Positions 1 to 10,082 of a DNA stretch of 64,000 bases are shown in pieces (positions within the stretch are counted from its first letter, which is position 1; the number at the start of each line of letters is the position of its first letter). This DNA is from Leguminivora glycinivorella (lineage: Eukaryota; Arthropoda; Insecta; Lepidoptera; Tortricidae): NCBI RefSeq assembly GCF_023078275.1, contig NC_062990.1, positions 13,345,549 to 13,409,548 on the forward strand, in the 5' to 3' direction. Made by a program: the position numbers and the translations under genes. The notes under the pieces are model-generated. The model searched no databases, was not told the origin of the DNA, and saw only the letters and a list, made by a program, of their open reading frames with translations.

Positions 1-79
1 GTGTTTTTCGGAACTTATGTGCGAAATGTCATTTGATATTTGCCAGCCGCTTTTCGGTGAAGGAAAACCTTGTGAGGAA

Positions 80-240
80 ACCGGACTAATTCCAACAAGG
101 CCTAGTTACAGTAGTTACCCTTCGGGTTGGGAGGTCAGATGGTCAGGTGCCTACGTCAAACTTTGGGATTCGTTGTCAAAGCGGACCCCAGGCTCCCATG
201 AGCCGTGGCAAATGCCGCGATAACGCAAGGAGGATGATGA
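80..240 (+). repeat. LINE 3' tail fragment
   Basis: The segment contains GGTTGGGAGGTCAGATGG, then CCATGAGCCGTGGCAAATGCC and a GGATGATGA end, which I recognise as a lepidopteran non-LTR retrotransposon tail. A related copy lies at 63140-63258 near the other end of the window. No coding sequence is visible. Confidence 0.5.
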
Positions 241-321
241 TTGACTTAAAGTTAAAATTGGACTAACCTTGGGATGTATCAATTATGAATTTTTGGAGGG
301 AAGGGTAAAACTACATACATA

Positions 322-524
322 AGGTACAGCGGGCCAAATCTCGACTGGGGGACAAATGTAACTAGTCCATTTTTTCCATGTTTTACAGAGTGTCCACCGG
401 TTACATATGGTAGGCGTGTTCAGTGAATACATGTAAAACTCAACAGCATAGTCTAATAAAAATAATGGAAAAAATTAATCAGTTACAATTGTCCCCCAGT
501 CGAGTTTACCCCGCTGTACCTTAG
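322..524. mobile_element. MITE with about 45-bp terminal inverted repeats
   Basis: The left end GGTACAGCGGGCCAAATCTC and the segment containing GACTGGGGGACAAATGTAAC are mirrored by GTCCCCCAGTCGAG and CCCCGCTGTACC at the right end. The interior is AT-rich and non-coding. A half copy with GGTAAAGCGGGGCAATTCTC lies at 56612-56700. Confidence 0.7.
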
Positions 525-645
525 TCCAAAACGCACATGGTCATCAAGTTGCAAGTACAGCTAATATGAAAGGGAAAGCGCTTACTCCAATTATTCGAAG
601 GAAGCCAGTACTGCCAAACTGGTGTAAATTGACAGCGTTGAACAA

Positions 646-1021
646 AACTTTTTTAACAAAAAATAAAACCGCCTTCAAAAATAAGCGCGTTACAAAACAC
701 GGAGAAACTAAAAAGCAAAAAATAATAAACCTTTGAATTCAGATTTCTTATCGTATTGCAATAATATAAACAAATCAATTATTTTTGTAGTCGGTACCAG
801 ACTTGTTCGTCGCCTTGCTATTGCCTGTTTGCCCCACCCAACCATACACAGGCTGGCCCCGACTCCAAAAATAATTGATTTGTTTATAATTTGGATGTTT
901 AGATTATTGCAATACGATAAGAAATCTGAATTCAAAGGTAATTATTTTTTGCTTTTTAGTTTCTCCGTGTTTTGTAACGCGCTTATTTTTGAAGGCGGTT
1001 TTATTTTTTGTTAAAAAAGTT
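646..1021. mobile_element. Long-arm fold-back MITE
   Basis: About 155 bp at the left (646-800) recurs inverted at 868-1021. Both arms contain CGCCTTCAAAAATAAGCGCG and GAATTCAGATTTCTTATCG. The roughly 65-bp loop carries a GC-rich stretch. Short ORFs here are palindrome artefacts. Confidence 0.75.
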
Positions 1022-1129
1022 TATTTATTTGTTGATTTTTAGTGGTTCCTATTGATATTATATGTAACAGTCCGAATATATGTACACTAGTGAAAGAATT
1101 ATCCTTTAACTCCTAACCACTGAGGAGTT

Positions 1130-1440
1130 GACCTTCCATCATCAGCTCAGCCACATAAAATTATTACCATCAGGCGTAAATACTGGTGTACCTTTGAAAA
1201 ATACACTAAAAACATTACATGTGCCTATAACATTTGAAGTGTTCCCTCGATTTCTCCAGGATCCCATCATCAGACCCTGACTTGGTGCCAATGGGACCAT
1301 CTCGGGGTTATACCCGTTCGATCAAAAAAAAAATTTTGAAAATCGGTCCACAATTCTCGAAGATATCGAGTAACATACATACAAAAAAATAAAAACATTC
1401 AGTCGAATTGAGAACCTCCTCCTTCTTTGAAGTCGGTTAA
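1130..1440. repeat. Interspersed lepidopteran repeat, family uncertain
   Basis: The segment CCCATCATCAGACCCTGACT and the end GAACCTCCTCCTTCTTTGAA followed by GTCGGTTAAAAA match a repeat I recognise as common in moth and butterfly genomes. I cannot assign its class. Confidence 0.45.
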
Positions 1441-1789
1441 AAATAGGTAGAATTTTATCTCGTTCACCGCTCCGCGCAAGAAGACAGGCAGTCTATATCT
1501 ACTAGCCAAGCCATATCATGACGATTCTAATAGTTAGCATTGCATCGATTGCACATTATAAGCACGATGGCTATGCCTCCTAATTTGGGCTAAACAATTG
1601 GCTTCCTTCGACGTTTGGCTATGATATCCGGCGATAGACGCATAATATAATAGACATTTGTTTTGAATTTGCATACGAGTGTAACTGGTTATATGATGAA
1701 TATTCATACATTTTTTGATTTATCTTTTCACGGCCTAAAATAATGCTTCAAAGTAATTCCTTATTATTTTATAATTCCTTATTTTCTTG

Positions 1790-2000
1790 CACAGATTTAG
1801 AACCATCATCATCATATCAGCCCTTTATCGCCCACTGCTGAGCATAAGCTCTTCCAAATTCCAATACGACACTTCTCCCGGTCGTAAGTCAATCTTAGTC
1901 AGTACCCAGAGGTGCATAGGGCTTCCAAAAGATCCTTCTATCTTTAGTCAAGTGCAACGTCGGTATCCGTTCCTACTGGTTAACTATGTCATAATGTAAC
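1790..2000. repeat. LINE-like repeat fragment
   Basis: ATCATCATCATATCAGCCC followed by CCACTGCTGAGCATAAGCTC resembles a widespread lepidopteran LINE end, in which the 'CACTGCTGA(A/G)CATAGG' phrase recurs. It is diverged and non-coding. Confidence 0.4.
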
Positions 2001-2654
2001 AATGCAGGCTAGATTGCAATTTTCCAGGCATTTAGCGGAGGTGTCATCTATAAACTATGCTAGGAACTAGAGCAACGAGATAATATTCTGCCTACGTTGT
2101 GTAGTCCCGTACACAAGTGCTTCGGACGTTCTACTTTTTAGCGAGAGCTGTTTTAAATATTATTTATTTTCATATAAAAATGTTTAATGAAATTTTAAAT
2201 AAGCAAATCTTTTGTGAAACGTTCCACTTCGTGAGCTACCATAAGGATGATATTTGCTTATATTTTTATGCAAGTAATCAGTCAAAACGTCCTTACGACA
2301 AGCGACAAAATGGGACATTTTGCTGGTATATGACTCAACTGGAGAAAAGTTGAGAGCAGGTTGAAGTTAGGCTGCCTTTGTGCTACGATAGAGATAAATG
2401 AATGAACATGCGAAATGTGTACGACGTGTTTAATGTACTATTTTGTTGCCTTAGATATTTATCTTTTACCGCATTTTCGTGCTCGCCTGTACCGCGGATG
2501 TCATTGTTACGGCAAACATTATATGTCAGTTGCGTAACGTTATAGTATTCATGCGTTTATCGTATTAGGTGCGATGCATCATCTAAACTTACTTGTCAGA
2601 TGTCAGATATGAGTCAGAATGGATCTGTTTTCTACTTAGAAAGGGCTTAGGGCT

Positions 2655-2700
2655 TAGGGCTAAATATACCTGGGTACTTACCCAGGTATATTTAGCCCTA
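2655..2700. repeat. Perfect hairpin, 22-bp arms and 2-nt loop
   Basis: Arms 2655-2676 and 2679-2700 are exact reverse complements (left arm begins TAGGGCTAAATATACC), separated by CT. The arms sit after two further GGGCTTA repeats. No flanking gene explains it. Confidence 0.85.
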
Positions 2701-2809
2701 TGGGGTAACTAGTAGGAAGAGGTAGGGCATAGCGAATAATATTCCGCTTTGTGTAGTAGGGCACAGCACAGCGGATATCGTCTCGCTCGAATCTAGAGCA
2801 GAGCCCAAC

Positions 2810-3170
2810 TGGGGTAGTACCTCCGCCTTACAGAAGACCGCAGCCAAATAGCACTAGACTCATAGTGTTGTGTTCCTGTCGGTGAGTAAGGCTGCCAGAG
2901 CTCAACGAGGGTGCGGTCAGCTGATGACGGGAGGACTTACGGAACTAACTTGTTCCGTCTATTGTCCTTTGAGTCGTCGGCAACTCGAACCCTCCTTGGA
3001 ATTTGTGCACTCCTTTTTGCTGTGTACTTAACACAGCAAAAGGGAGTGTACAAGTTTCTAGTGGGGTGGCAGCGCGCAAGTGGCACTGTTTGGGTTGCAG
3101 GCGTCCATAGGTTGCGGTGACCGCTTTACATCAGGCGGGCCGTATGCTTGTTTGCCACCGACGTAGTATT
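2810..3170 (+). repeat. LINE 3' end, CR1/Jockey-like
   Basis: The end GTTGCAGGCGTCCATAGG, then CATCAGGCGGGCCGTATGC, TTGTTTGCCACCGACGTAG and an A-run is a frequent lepidopteran non-LTR 3' UTR. A reversed copy lies at 60070-60225. A local mirror repeat (GTGCACTCC...GGAGTGTAC) lies near 3005-3050. Confidence 0.6.
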
Positions 3171-3204
3171 TAAAAAAAAAACTTTGGCCTTTAGGTATAA
3201 TTCG

Positions 3205-3350
3205 GGCCAGAATACGTAGCCAAATGCACAAACGTTCAAGATAATATCGCATACGTAGCTATCTCTATCACTATGCGTATTGGCACGACAGAGTCGGATT
3301 GCATTTCTGCCAGCGTCTAGCGTCGACGATTCCCATCCGGCTACGGCGGC
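3205..3350. repeat. Degraded copy of a MITE also at 29446 and 46656
   Basis: TACGTAGCCAAATGCACAAACG at the left and GCATTTCTGCC plus CCGGCTACGGC at the right match the inverted ends of the better preserved copies at 29446-29585 and 46656-46805, with more substitutions. Confidence 0.4.
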
Positions 3351-3947
3351 TGGTTTTAATATGTTTTCAAGTTTTGCACTATCCGTTTGCGCGGTTCATA
3401 TTTTTTATTTTCTTAATATTTTTCTAAATTACTTTGACTTGAAAGGTAGGGCAATCATAATTACAAGTCGATGATATTTCGTACTAAGGGCAGTAACATA
3501 TTTACATAATTATATAAGAAACTAAAACTAAACTTAAAAGCTAGCTAATGTCTAAAATAGGCCCTTGAGGCATTGTACCAAGGATACTAGGGACATTTCC
3601 TCGCTGTATCGCAATGCTGATAGTGCTGATACGTTGTGCGAGGAAGTCGCCAGCTCTTATTTAACTTTTGGAGTCCGTATTACTCGTATTATTTCGAAAA
3701 TACATAAACAAGGCGGTCACAGTTTGGTGCAAACTAGATTAGGGCGGCCCAGAAGTAAGCAATAGTTTTTATCACGAAAAACTATTAAAATTAGTAGCCA
3801 CTAACATACGGGCACAACCAGCATACGTAAAACAATGTTAATTGTCACAATTACACTTCCTAAATGAGAGGGGAAGCCGGTAATTACAATTACGAGTTCG
3901 TAAACATACTAAAATGTGGCATTCCTTTATATAAAGCTCCTTAGTGT
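3351..3947. other. Intergenic, nothing recognised
   Basis: AT-rich sequence with one ORF of about 66 codons that resembles no family I know. I see no splice-compatible coding signal. Confidence 0.4.
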
Positions 3948-4135
3948 AACTGCCCGCCGCGCCGCAAAAAATCTGCGTTGCGGTGCCGCACCGCGGGTTT
4001 TTGCGGTGCGTCGACGCACCGCGAGTTCTGGCGTCGCGGTGCCGCGCCGCAGATTTCCTGCCGCAAAAACTGGCGGCGCGGCACCGCAACGCAGAATTTT
4101 TGCGGTGCGTCGCCGCAACGCGCCCATGTGGCCAG
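3948..4135. repeat. GC-rich mixed direct and inverted repeat
   Basis: Variants of GCGGTGCGTCGCCGCAACGC repeat in both orientations (for example TTTTTGCGGTGCGTCG at about 4000 and 4100). All reading frames stay open on both strands because of composition, not coding. The AT-rich flanks make its borders sharp, which suggests an inserted element. Confidence 0.6.
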
Positions 4136-4149
4136 GCCCTAAGGGCTGA

Positions 4150-4310
4150 ATATTGGGTCGCTCGGAGCGGAGCGTTCGACAGACGAGCGTGTGCCCAACC
4201 TATGCATCAACTCAGGACACTTGTATGAGCTTCAATTGTTTGACATGTACGCCGCACGCCCCGCCCCGCTGCACACCCAATATGAGCGTTTACTCAGACT
4301 TAGGCTCAGT
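4150..4310. repeat. Dispersed repeat carrying GAGCTTCAATTGTTTGA
   Basis: CTCAGGACACTTGTATGAGC, then GCCGCACGCCCCGCCCCGCTGC and CCAATATGAGCG recur at 31850-31950, 46800-46890 and 57527-57626. This makes it a four-copy family within the window. It is non-coding. Confidence 0.65.
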
Positions 4311-4376
4311 GAATACAAAGCATACGGACCCTTCAGACATGGAAAACCACATACCTATTAGGGACCGGCCACATCT

Positions 4377-4642
4377 AAGAGACGCATGTCCTGAGGTGCG
4401 GAACGGACGTCCGCGCCACGCCGCCTGAATGTAATTCAAAAAACGTCTCCTCAGTACATTTTGTACAGGAAGGACGTAAGACGCGCCCCAGGCGGCGTGG
4501 CGGTGGCGTAGCGCGCGCCGCGCCGCCTGGGGGCGCGTCTTACGTCCTTCCTGTACAAAATGTACTGAGGAGACGTTTTTTGAATTACATTCAGGCGGCG
4601 TGGCGCGGACGTCCGTTCCGCACCTCAGGACATGCGTCTCTT
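4377..4642. repeat. Large fold-back, about 117-bp arms
   Basis: The arm starting AAGAGACGCATGTCCTGAGG at 4377 is mirrored almost perfectly by the arm ending at 4642. Both include GTACATTTTGTACAGGAAGG. The GC-rich centre (about 4495-4524) is CGGTGGCGTAGCGCGCGCC. Probably a MITE or fold-back transposon. Confidence 0.85.
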
Positions 4643-4906
4643 CGAGACGTCCGTTGCGTTGCGCGCCCCGAGACACGCGACGCTTAAGTGGGAACGCTGC
4701 CTTAATACTCTATCTATACTTTTAGGGTAGTTCTAATATTTGTTGGTTAGCTGACAAAATACAAAAGCGTATCACTGAGCGACTTGTCTTTATAGCTTAC
4801 TTATTTGGTAATTTGGTCGTGTATTGTTTTCATTTACTCTTGTTTGGCTTAAGGAGCCTTTTGAAGGTAGATTTTGTTTACATTTATTTATTTACCTAAA
4901 GATACG

Positions 4907-5046
4907 CCCCTTTTCATAAAAAAGTTACTGAACTGATTAGTTAAAAAGTGTATTGTCTCTTTCTGTCAAGTTGACTTATGTATTTGTGAGAAAGAGACAC
5001 AACACTTTTTAACTAATCAGGAAGTAACTTTTTTATGAATAAGGGG
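4907..5046. mobile_element. Short MITE with about 60-bp inverted arms
   Basis: CGCCCCTTTTCATAAAAAAG and the segment containing TTAGTTAAAAAGTGT are mirrored by ACACTTTTTAACTAA and CTTTTTTATGAATAAGGGG. The central spacer is about 25 bp. Confidence 0.75.
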
Positions 5047-5324
5047 ACAGACTATAAACAAAGGTAGAATTAGTTGCTGCCGAAAAATAGATAATAATTT
5101 ATTCTGCATAAGGAAATCAGAAAATATGCTCATTTAGTAGGTACATATTAATAATTGAATCTTTATGACTTAAGTTCTAATTCATTGATTATACAGGACA
5201 TTGAATTGCAACAATGCATTCCTTGCAAGTATGACTTTAATAAGTTCATTACCATAATATTCAAGAATTTTATTGTAATTGTAATTTTCTTAAGAAATAT
5301 CTTTTGTGCTTTTAATTGTTCATT

Positions 5325-5605
5325 ATTTTTCATCAGACGGCCCCTCAATGATGAGGAGTGTGACGTCATGGCCATCTATTGAAGACAGACAGACAGACAG
5401 AGTCGCACAGTAAGGGTTCCTTTAGTACCTATGTGGTGTGGATCCCTAAAAAGTTCCTCCATTTGCTCATATGTCAAGCACATGGCCTATTGCAGTTATT
5501 ATTTATATTTATATTTCCTTAAAGGGATAAGTTCGCCTTTGTACTAGTGATAAGCTCTTTTTCTTGTGTGTTGTATTTTTTTTTCTGGTACAATAAAGTG
5601 TTTTA
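5325..5605 (+). repeat. Non-LTR retrotransposon 3' UTR remnants
   Basis: GACAGACAGACAGACAGAG follows a CAGACGGCCCCTCAATGATG segment. Further on, GATAAGTTCGCCTTTGTAC leads to GGTACAATAAAGTG and a (TAC)n tail. Both are typical of LINE 3' ends, probably from two elements. Confidence 0.5.
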
Positions 5606-5777
5606 CTACTACTACTTAAGTCAACTGGACACTACATAGATACATAAACTCACAATGGCATTCATAAAAAGTAAAAAATAAAAATACTAACTGAAGTGTC
5701 AAATAGGTTCACAATATTAATATATTTTTTATCAGTACATACAATAAATTTGATACTAATAATAAATATTATTTCTA

Positions 5778-6893
5778 CTCACATACTCCTTTGGCATACT
5801 ACGGTGGACCCAGACTGAGCTGGACGCCCTGGATCGGAGGGTCCGTTCACTGCTTACCACACATCGTATGTTACACCCGCGCTCGTCTGTTATGAGATTG
5901 TACATCCCACGGAAGTGCGGAGGTCGAGGCTTCCTAAACGCCAAAGATCTCCACAACCGTGAGGTGTACAATCTCAGGAATTACTTCCTTAACAACGAGT
6001 GTGGGATGCATCGTGATGTGGTGGCAGTTGACGGAAACCTCACGCCGCTCTCCTTGGCGAAAGAGAACTGGCGCAAACCTGTGGTACTAAGTACTGCGGA
6101 CCGCAAGGCGATATGGGAGAGCAAGCAGCTACACGGGCGGTTCTACAAGGCCCTCACGGGACCCGATGTAGACCTGCTCGCATCGGTGAACTGGTTACGA
6201 TTCGGGGACCTCTTCGGAGAAACCGAGGGTTTTGCCTGTGCAATTGCGGACGAAGTTATGATGACGAACAACTACCGGAAATATATCCTGAAGGACGGTA
6301 CGGTCGACATTTGTCGGGCATGCCGCCGTCCCGGAGAGTCACTCAGGCATATCATTTCCGGTTGTTCTCATCTTGCTAACGGCGAGTACTTGCACAGACA
6401 TAATCTCGTAGCCAGGATTATTCACCAGCAACTTGCTCTTCAATACGGCCTTGTGGACCGCGAAGTACCGTACTACAAGTACTTACCTGCGCCAGTTCTT
6501 GAAAATGGTCGTGCCACGCTCTATTGGGATCGATCTATTATCACTGACAGGACTATTGTAGCCAATAAGCCTGACATTGTGATAATAGATCGACTGCAAC
6601 GCCGGGCAGTGCTCGTTGACATCACCATCCCCCATGATGAGAATCTCGTGAAAGCCGAGAAGGACAAGTCCAGTAAGTACCTAGACTTGGCTCACGAGAT
6701 AACCGCCATGTGGGATGTTGATTCAACGATCATTGTTCCGATAGTCGTTTCAGCGAACGGTCTCATAGCGAAGAGTCTCGACCAACATCTTAAGAGACTC
6801 TCGCTAGGTGGCTGGATCAAGGGCCAGATGCAGAAGGCGGTGATCTTGGACACGGCGCGGATAGTCCGACGGTTCCTCTCTCTGCAGCCCTAA
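5778..6893 (+). pseudogene. C-terminal part of an R2/R4-type LINE reverse transcriptase with restriction-like endonuclease
   Basis: The frame is open from about 5778 to the TAA at 6891-6893, roughly 371 codons. The first ATG (5868) is internal: upstream codons still read as the post-RT segment (a FGI..W....LDALDRR pattern), then HPRSS..RLYIPR..GGRG. A CX2CX8HX4C zinc knuckle is encoded at about 6311-6364. A PD...D motif follows (PD at 6570-6575, D at 6618 in VLVDITIP), with lysines downstream. These are hallmarks of non-LTR elements that use a restriction-like endonuclease rather than the APE type. The reverse transcriptase itself is missing, so this is a 5'-truncated insertion. No stop or frameshift lies within the piece, so it is probably fairly young. 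The choice between the R4/Dong, NeSL and R2 clades is open. Confidence 0.75.
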
Positions 6894-9370
6894 CCACCGG
6901 CAGCTTGGGCCCTGCCCCGCTGCTGGCGGCACCCTAGGTTAGGTTTTTTATAATGTGTTTATATGTTTTTTTTATATTGTTTTGTATGTGTTTTTGTATT
7001 TTACTTTTATATCCATATTATAAACAGCCTAGCCTAAGATAGAAAATAAATACTGGGAATATTATTTTATACCTATCAAAATGGGAACTACCCTAAAATT
7101 CCAAAATAAGTTAAAAACTATGGAACAAGCTTAATGAGTCTTTAAAGTTCAGAGCAGATGTCAAGCTGCACTTTTTTCTCTAAACCAGTTGGGACAAGAG
7201 ACAGGTGTTTTCAGCCAGGTGCAGTTTTAATTATTAAAAAGTGTGGCTTACCAATACCAACTACAGATGATAGGGTTATGGGTTTTCACACTATCAATTT
7301 TGATATGATTTTAATGGGGATATAAGTAGTGAAATCGTGCAAAGTGAACTATGATTTAGACGTACCAGCATCAGCTGCCTGTCTAAAACGAAATAATAAT
7401 AATGATGGGAAAGACATACAAATAATAATATAAATAACTGTTTTTTTACGCTTACATTTATGTTTGCAACATTGATTGCATAGTATGGTTTGTAATCATG
7501 TGTTTTCTACACAGATTTTGTTCTGGATTTTATTAATTATCATGAATCATGAATCACACATTGCTATTTTTATCCCAAAGTGTGGTACCACTTTAGGGGA
7601 AACAAAAAAAAATATACCACCTTGTAGTTTTTACTTCTTAGCTTCAGATGACATATGGCATAGCTGGTATGAGTATTTTTAGCATGTAAGTGAATATTTT
7701 TATTTATATCTCTGTGTAACATGATAACATGCTTTTTTTAAGTAGTTACAAGAATTTAAGCACAATTTGTAAATATAAAAATAGTTTTCTGAGGACTGTG
7801 GACATTTAGAGTAAAATAATAATTACGTATTGAAATCATCTTTTTGATGTGCTACCACGCTGGTATAATTAATCACTTAACTGAACTAGATAGTGGCTTT
7901 TATCTATATTAATATATTTGAACCAACATATTAGTCCCAGTATCGTTCTAGATTATTCTAATCGCGAAACTAGGGTAGGGTGTGTTTATTAGTCACTTGC
8001 ACTAACAATATTAAAAGTCCGCCCCTAGGGACACCCCTGCCACCCCAATGATAGAAAATATTACGCACCTACCCCACATGGAGTACCGAAAATGCCCCAA
8101 TTTATGTAATAAATTACTTCCAAACCTACCACAAGGTCAGCTCTGAATTCTATTTTCAAATAAGGGTAACCGAAGAACCGCCACAAACATCGTGTGGGGC
8201 CGAAATGAATACTCAAAGAAAAATCGATAACATTCGCGGATAGTGATTTAAATATTACGTTCGTCTAGCGGAGGCATCGCACTGCAAGTTTACTACAGCC
8301 TTCCAAGCATTGTCATTCATAAAATGCTAAATTTACGTTCGTAATCAAATAATCGATCACCCGTGACGTCCACACGCCCGTGTTTACGTTTCTTTATATA
8401 GCTCGTATGGACACGGACACCGATCAAAAGCTCATCGATGCAGTAAATTATCGTCGTTTAAAAATAGTACCACGCCTGCTTGGCTAACTGTGTAATTATT
8501 TATTTGTTTTGCTAAGGAAAGCTCGAACGATGAACTCTACGTACCTCATTTTGACGCTCGATCCTTTGTAGGGACCAATCCGTATACACTAATGCACAGC
8601 ACGCAACAATTGTTCACTTAAAAACTGCATATTTCCACAGGCACAACAGAACATTTCCCTATTATCGACTAATGCACACGTCCGGGATACTACATTGGGT
8701 AGCCATTTTTGTCAAAAAATAATTTTTTACTTTTACGTCCCGTCCCCGATCCCCATTTCGGAAAGAGGAGAGCGAGAGGACGCTAGAACCGTACCGACAC
8801 GACGAAGGAATAAAAATAAATGGATCATTGAACCGGCGACTGCCGGTGCAAACTCGGTCCGAACTAGGCTACGTCACTGAGTTTTGCCTGCAAAAGGACT
8901 AAACTTTGAACTTTACCGATACATTCCCAAGCAAAAAAGGTTGTGGGATTATGCTTTTACGTACAGTTCGGACCTGTCATCCGAACTTTCGTCCTTATGT
9001 GGCGCGACTACCATTCTTGGGCGTATAATACACGACAGTGCAAGGACCAATCACCAAAGCGTATCCATTTTCTGAAATGATACTACTAGTGCTATCTGTT
9101 GGCAAAGTATAAAAAAGTCCTTGAATGAGTCACGAATATTTGCACTGGCAATTCTTTCGCTAAAAACTGTTCGAATAATGAATTGTTGTTATGTTTAGAA
9201 ACCCACTAAGCAGTTAAAAATTCAAAGAAAACTAACAATAAAAGTAACTTTTTAAGGTTTTTCTACATGGATAGCTTTATTAACGAGTTTTGATAAAAAA
9301 TATTACGCATTTTGAACTTTAGAGCGGCAACACTCATTGTTACCTGTGACAGCAGCAAACACTCCTTATG
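6894..9370. other. Intergenic, no gene recognised
   Basis: The first 150 bases are probably the 3' UTR of the preceding LINE fragment. The rest is AT-rich with scattered short ORFs and no convincing coding block. The GC content rises at 8690-8880. That segment could hold a promoter or a non-coding first exon for the gene at 10083, but no motif decides this. Confidence 0.4.
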
Positions 9371-9955
9371 GCCGCTGTACACACATGGCCAACAGTTCCA
9401 CCAACCCCCTTGGCCATGTGTGTAGAGGGCTACTTGGCCGTAAGTTGGCAGTTGGCGCTTGCGCTTGCCGGCCAACCGATTCGTGTCGGTTTTTTGTCCA
9501 CACATCAAAGGATCTTGGCGCCAATGGCCAACTGCGTTTACACGTTGGCGCTTCATTCAGTTGGTCGTCAGCCGTCAGAGAGGACAGTAGTGATATATTT
9601 ACGAAAATAATAAGTTTATCTATGCCAATAATAGTGTAGATTTTAGGAAATAAAATAACCTTGCAAATGTTTAATGTATTTCCTAAAAAAGATAAATGTT
9701 CTTATCAGAATATTCAAAAAATTGTTAATATTGCAAATAATTTAATTTTACTACGGGGTTATTATTTTTTAATATTTTTTTTCTGACAACGTCTATGACC
9801 AAGAATTTCCTAGATTTTTTCATTCCACGTCCATCTTTCATGAAGAGCCAATGCCAAGTGATTGGTTCGCCAATGTGTAAACAGCGGCTCTTATCTTGGC
9901 CAAGGGGTTTCACAAAGGGCTGGTGGAACCGTTGGCCATGTGTGTACAGGGGCCA
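9371..9955. mobile_element. TIR element just upstream of TBCE
   Basis: The left end GGCCGCTGTACACACATGGC with CAACAGTTCCACCAACCC is mirrored at the right by GGTGGAACCGTTGGCCATG and TGTGTACAGGGGCC. Subterminal TTGGC/GCCAA words repeat many times. There is no transposase ORF and no certain target duplication. It ends 128 bp before the TBCE start codon. Confidence 0.6.
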
Positions 9956-10082
9956 TGACAGTTTGTTTTCGGAGAAAATTCAGCCTGTTTCTCTTTTCAT
10001 AAACAGTTCCTTTTTCGAAAATTTCAAGAGAATGGTGGGCGCAATGCCTGTTAATTTGATACCAAAATTTTGCAACGGTACC

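Noticed and set aside
3838..4676. Overlapping ORFs of 66-128 codons on both strands
   Set aside because: They come from the GC-rich repeat and the fold-back; mirrored frames show the same peptides.
9795..10082. N-terminal extension of TBCE in the open frame upstream of 10083
   Set aside because: It overlaps the TIR element, has no family similarity, and ACCATGG at 10083 gives the expected N-terminus just ahead of CAP-Gly.
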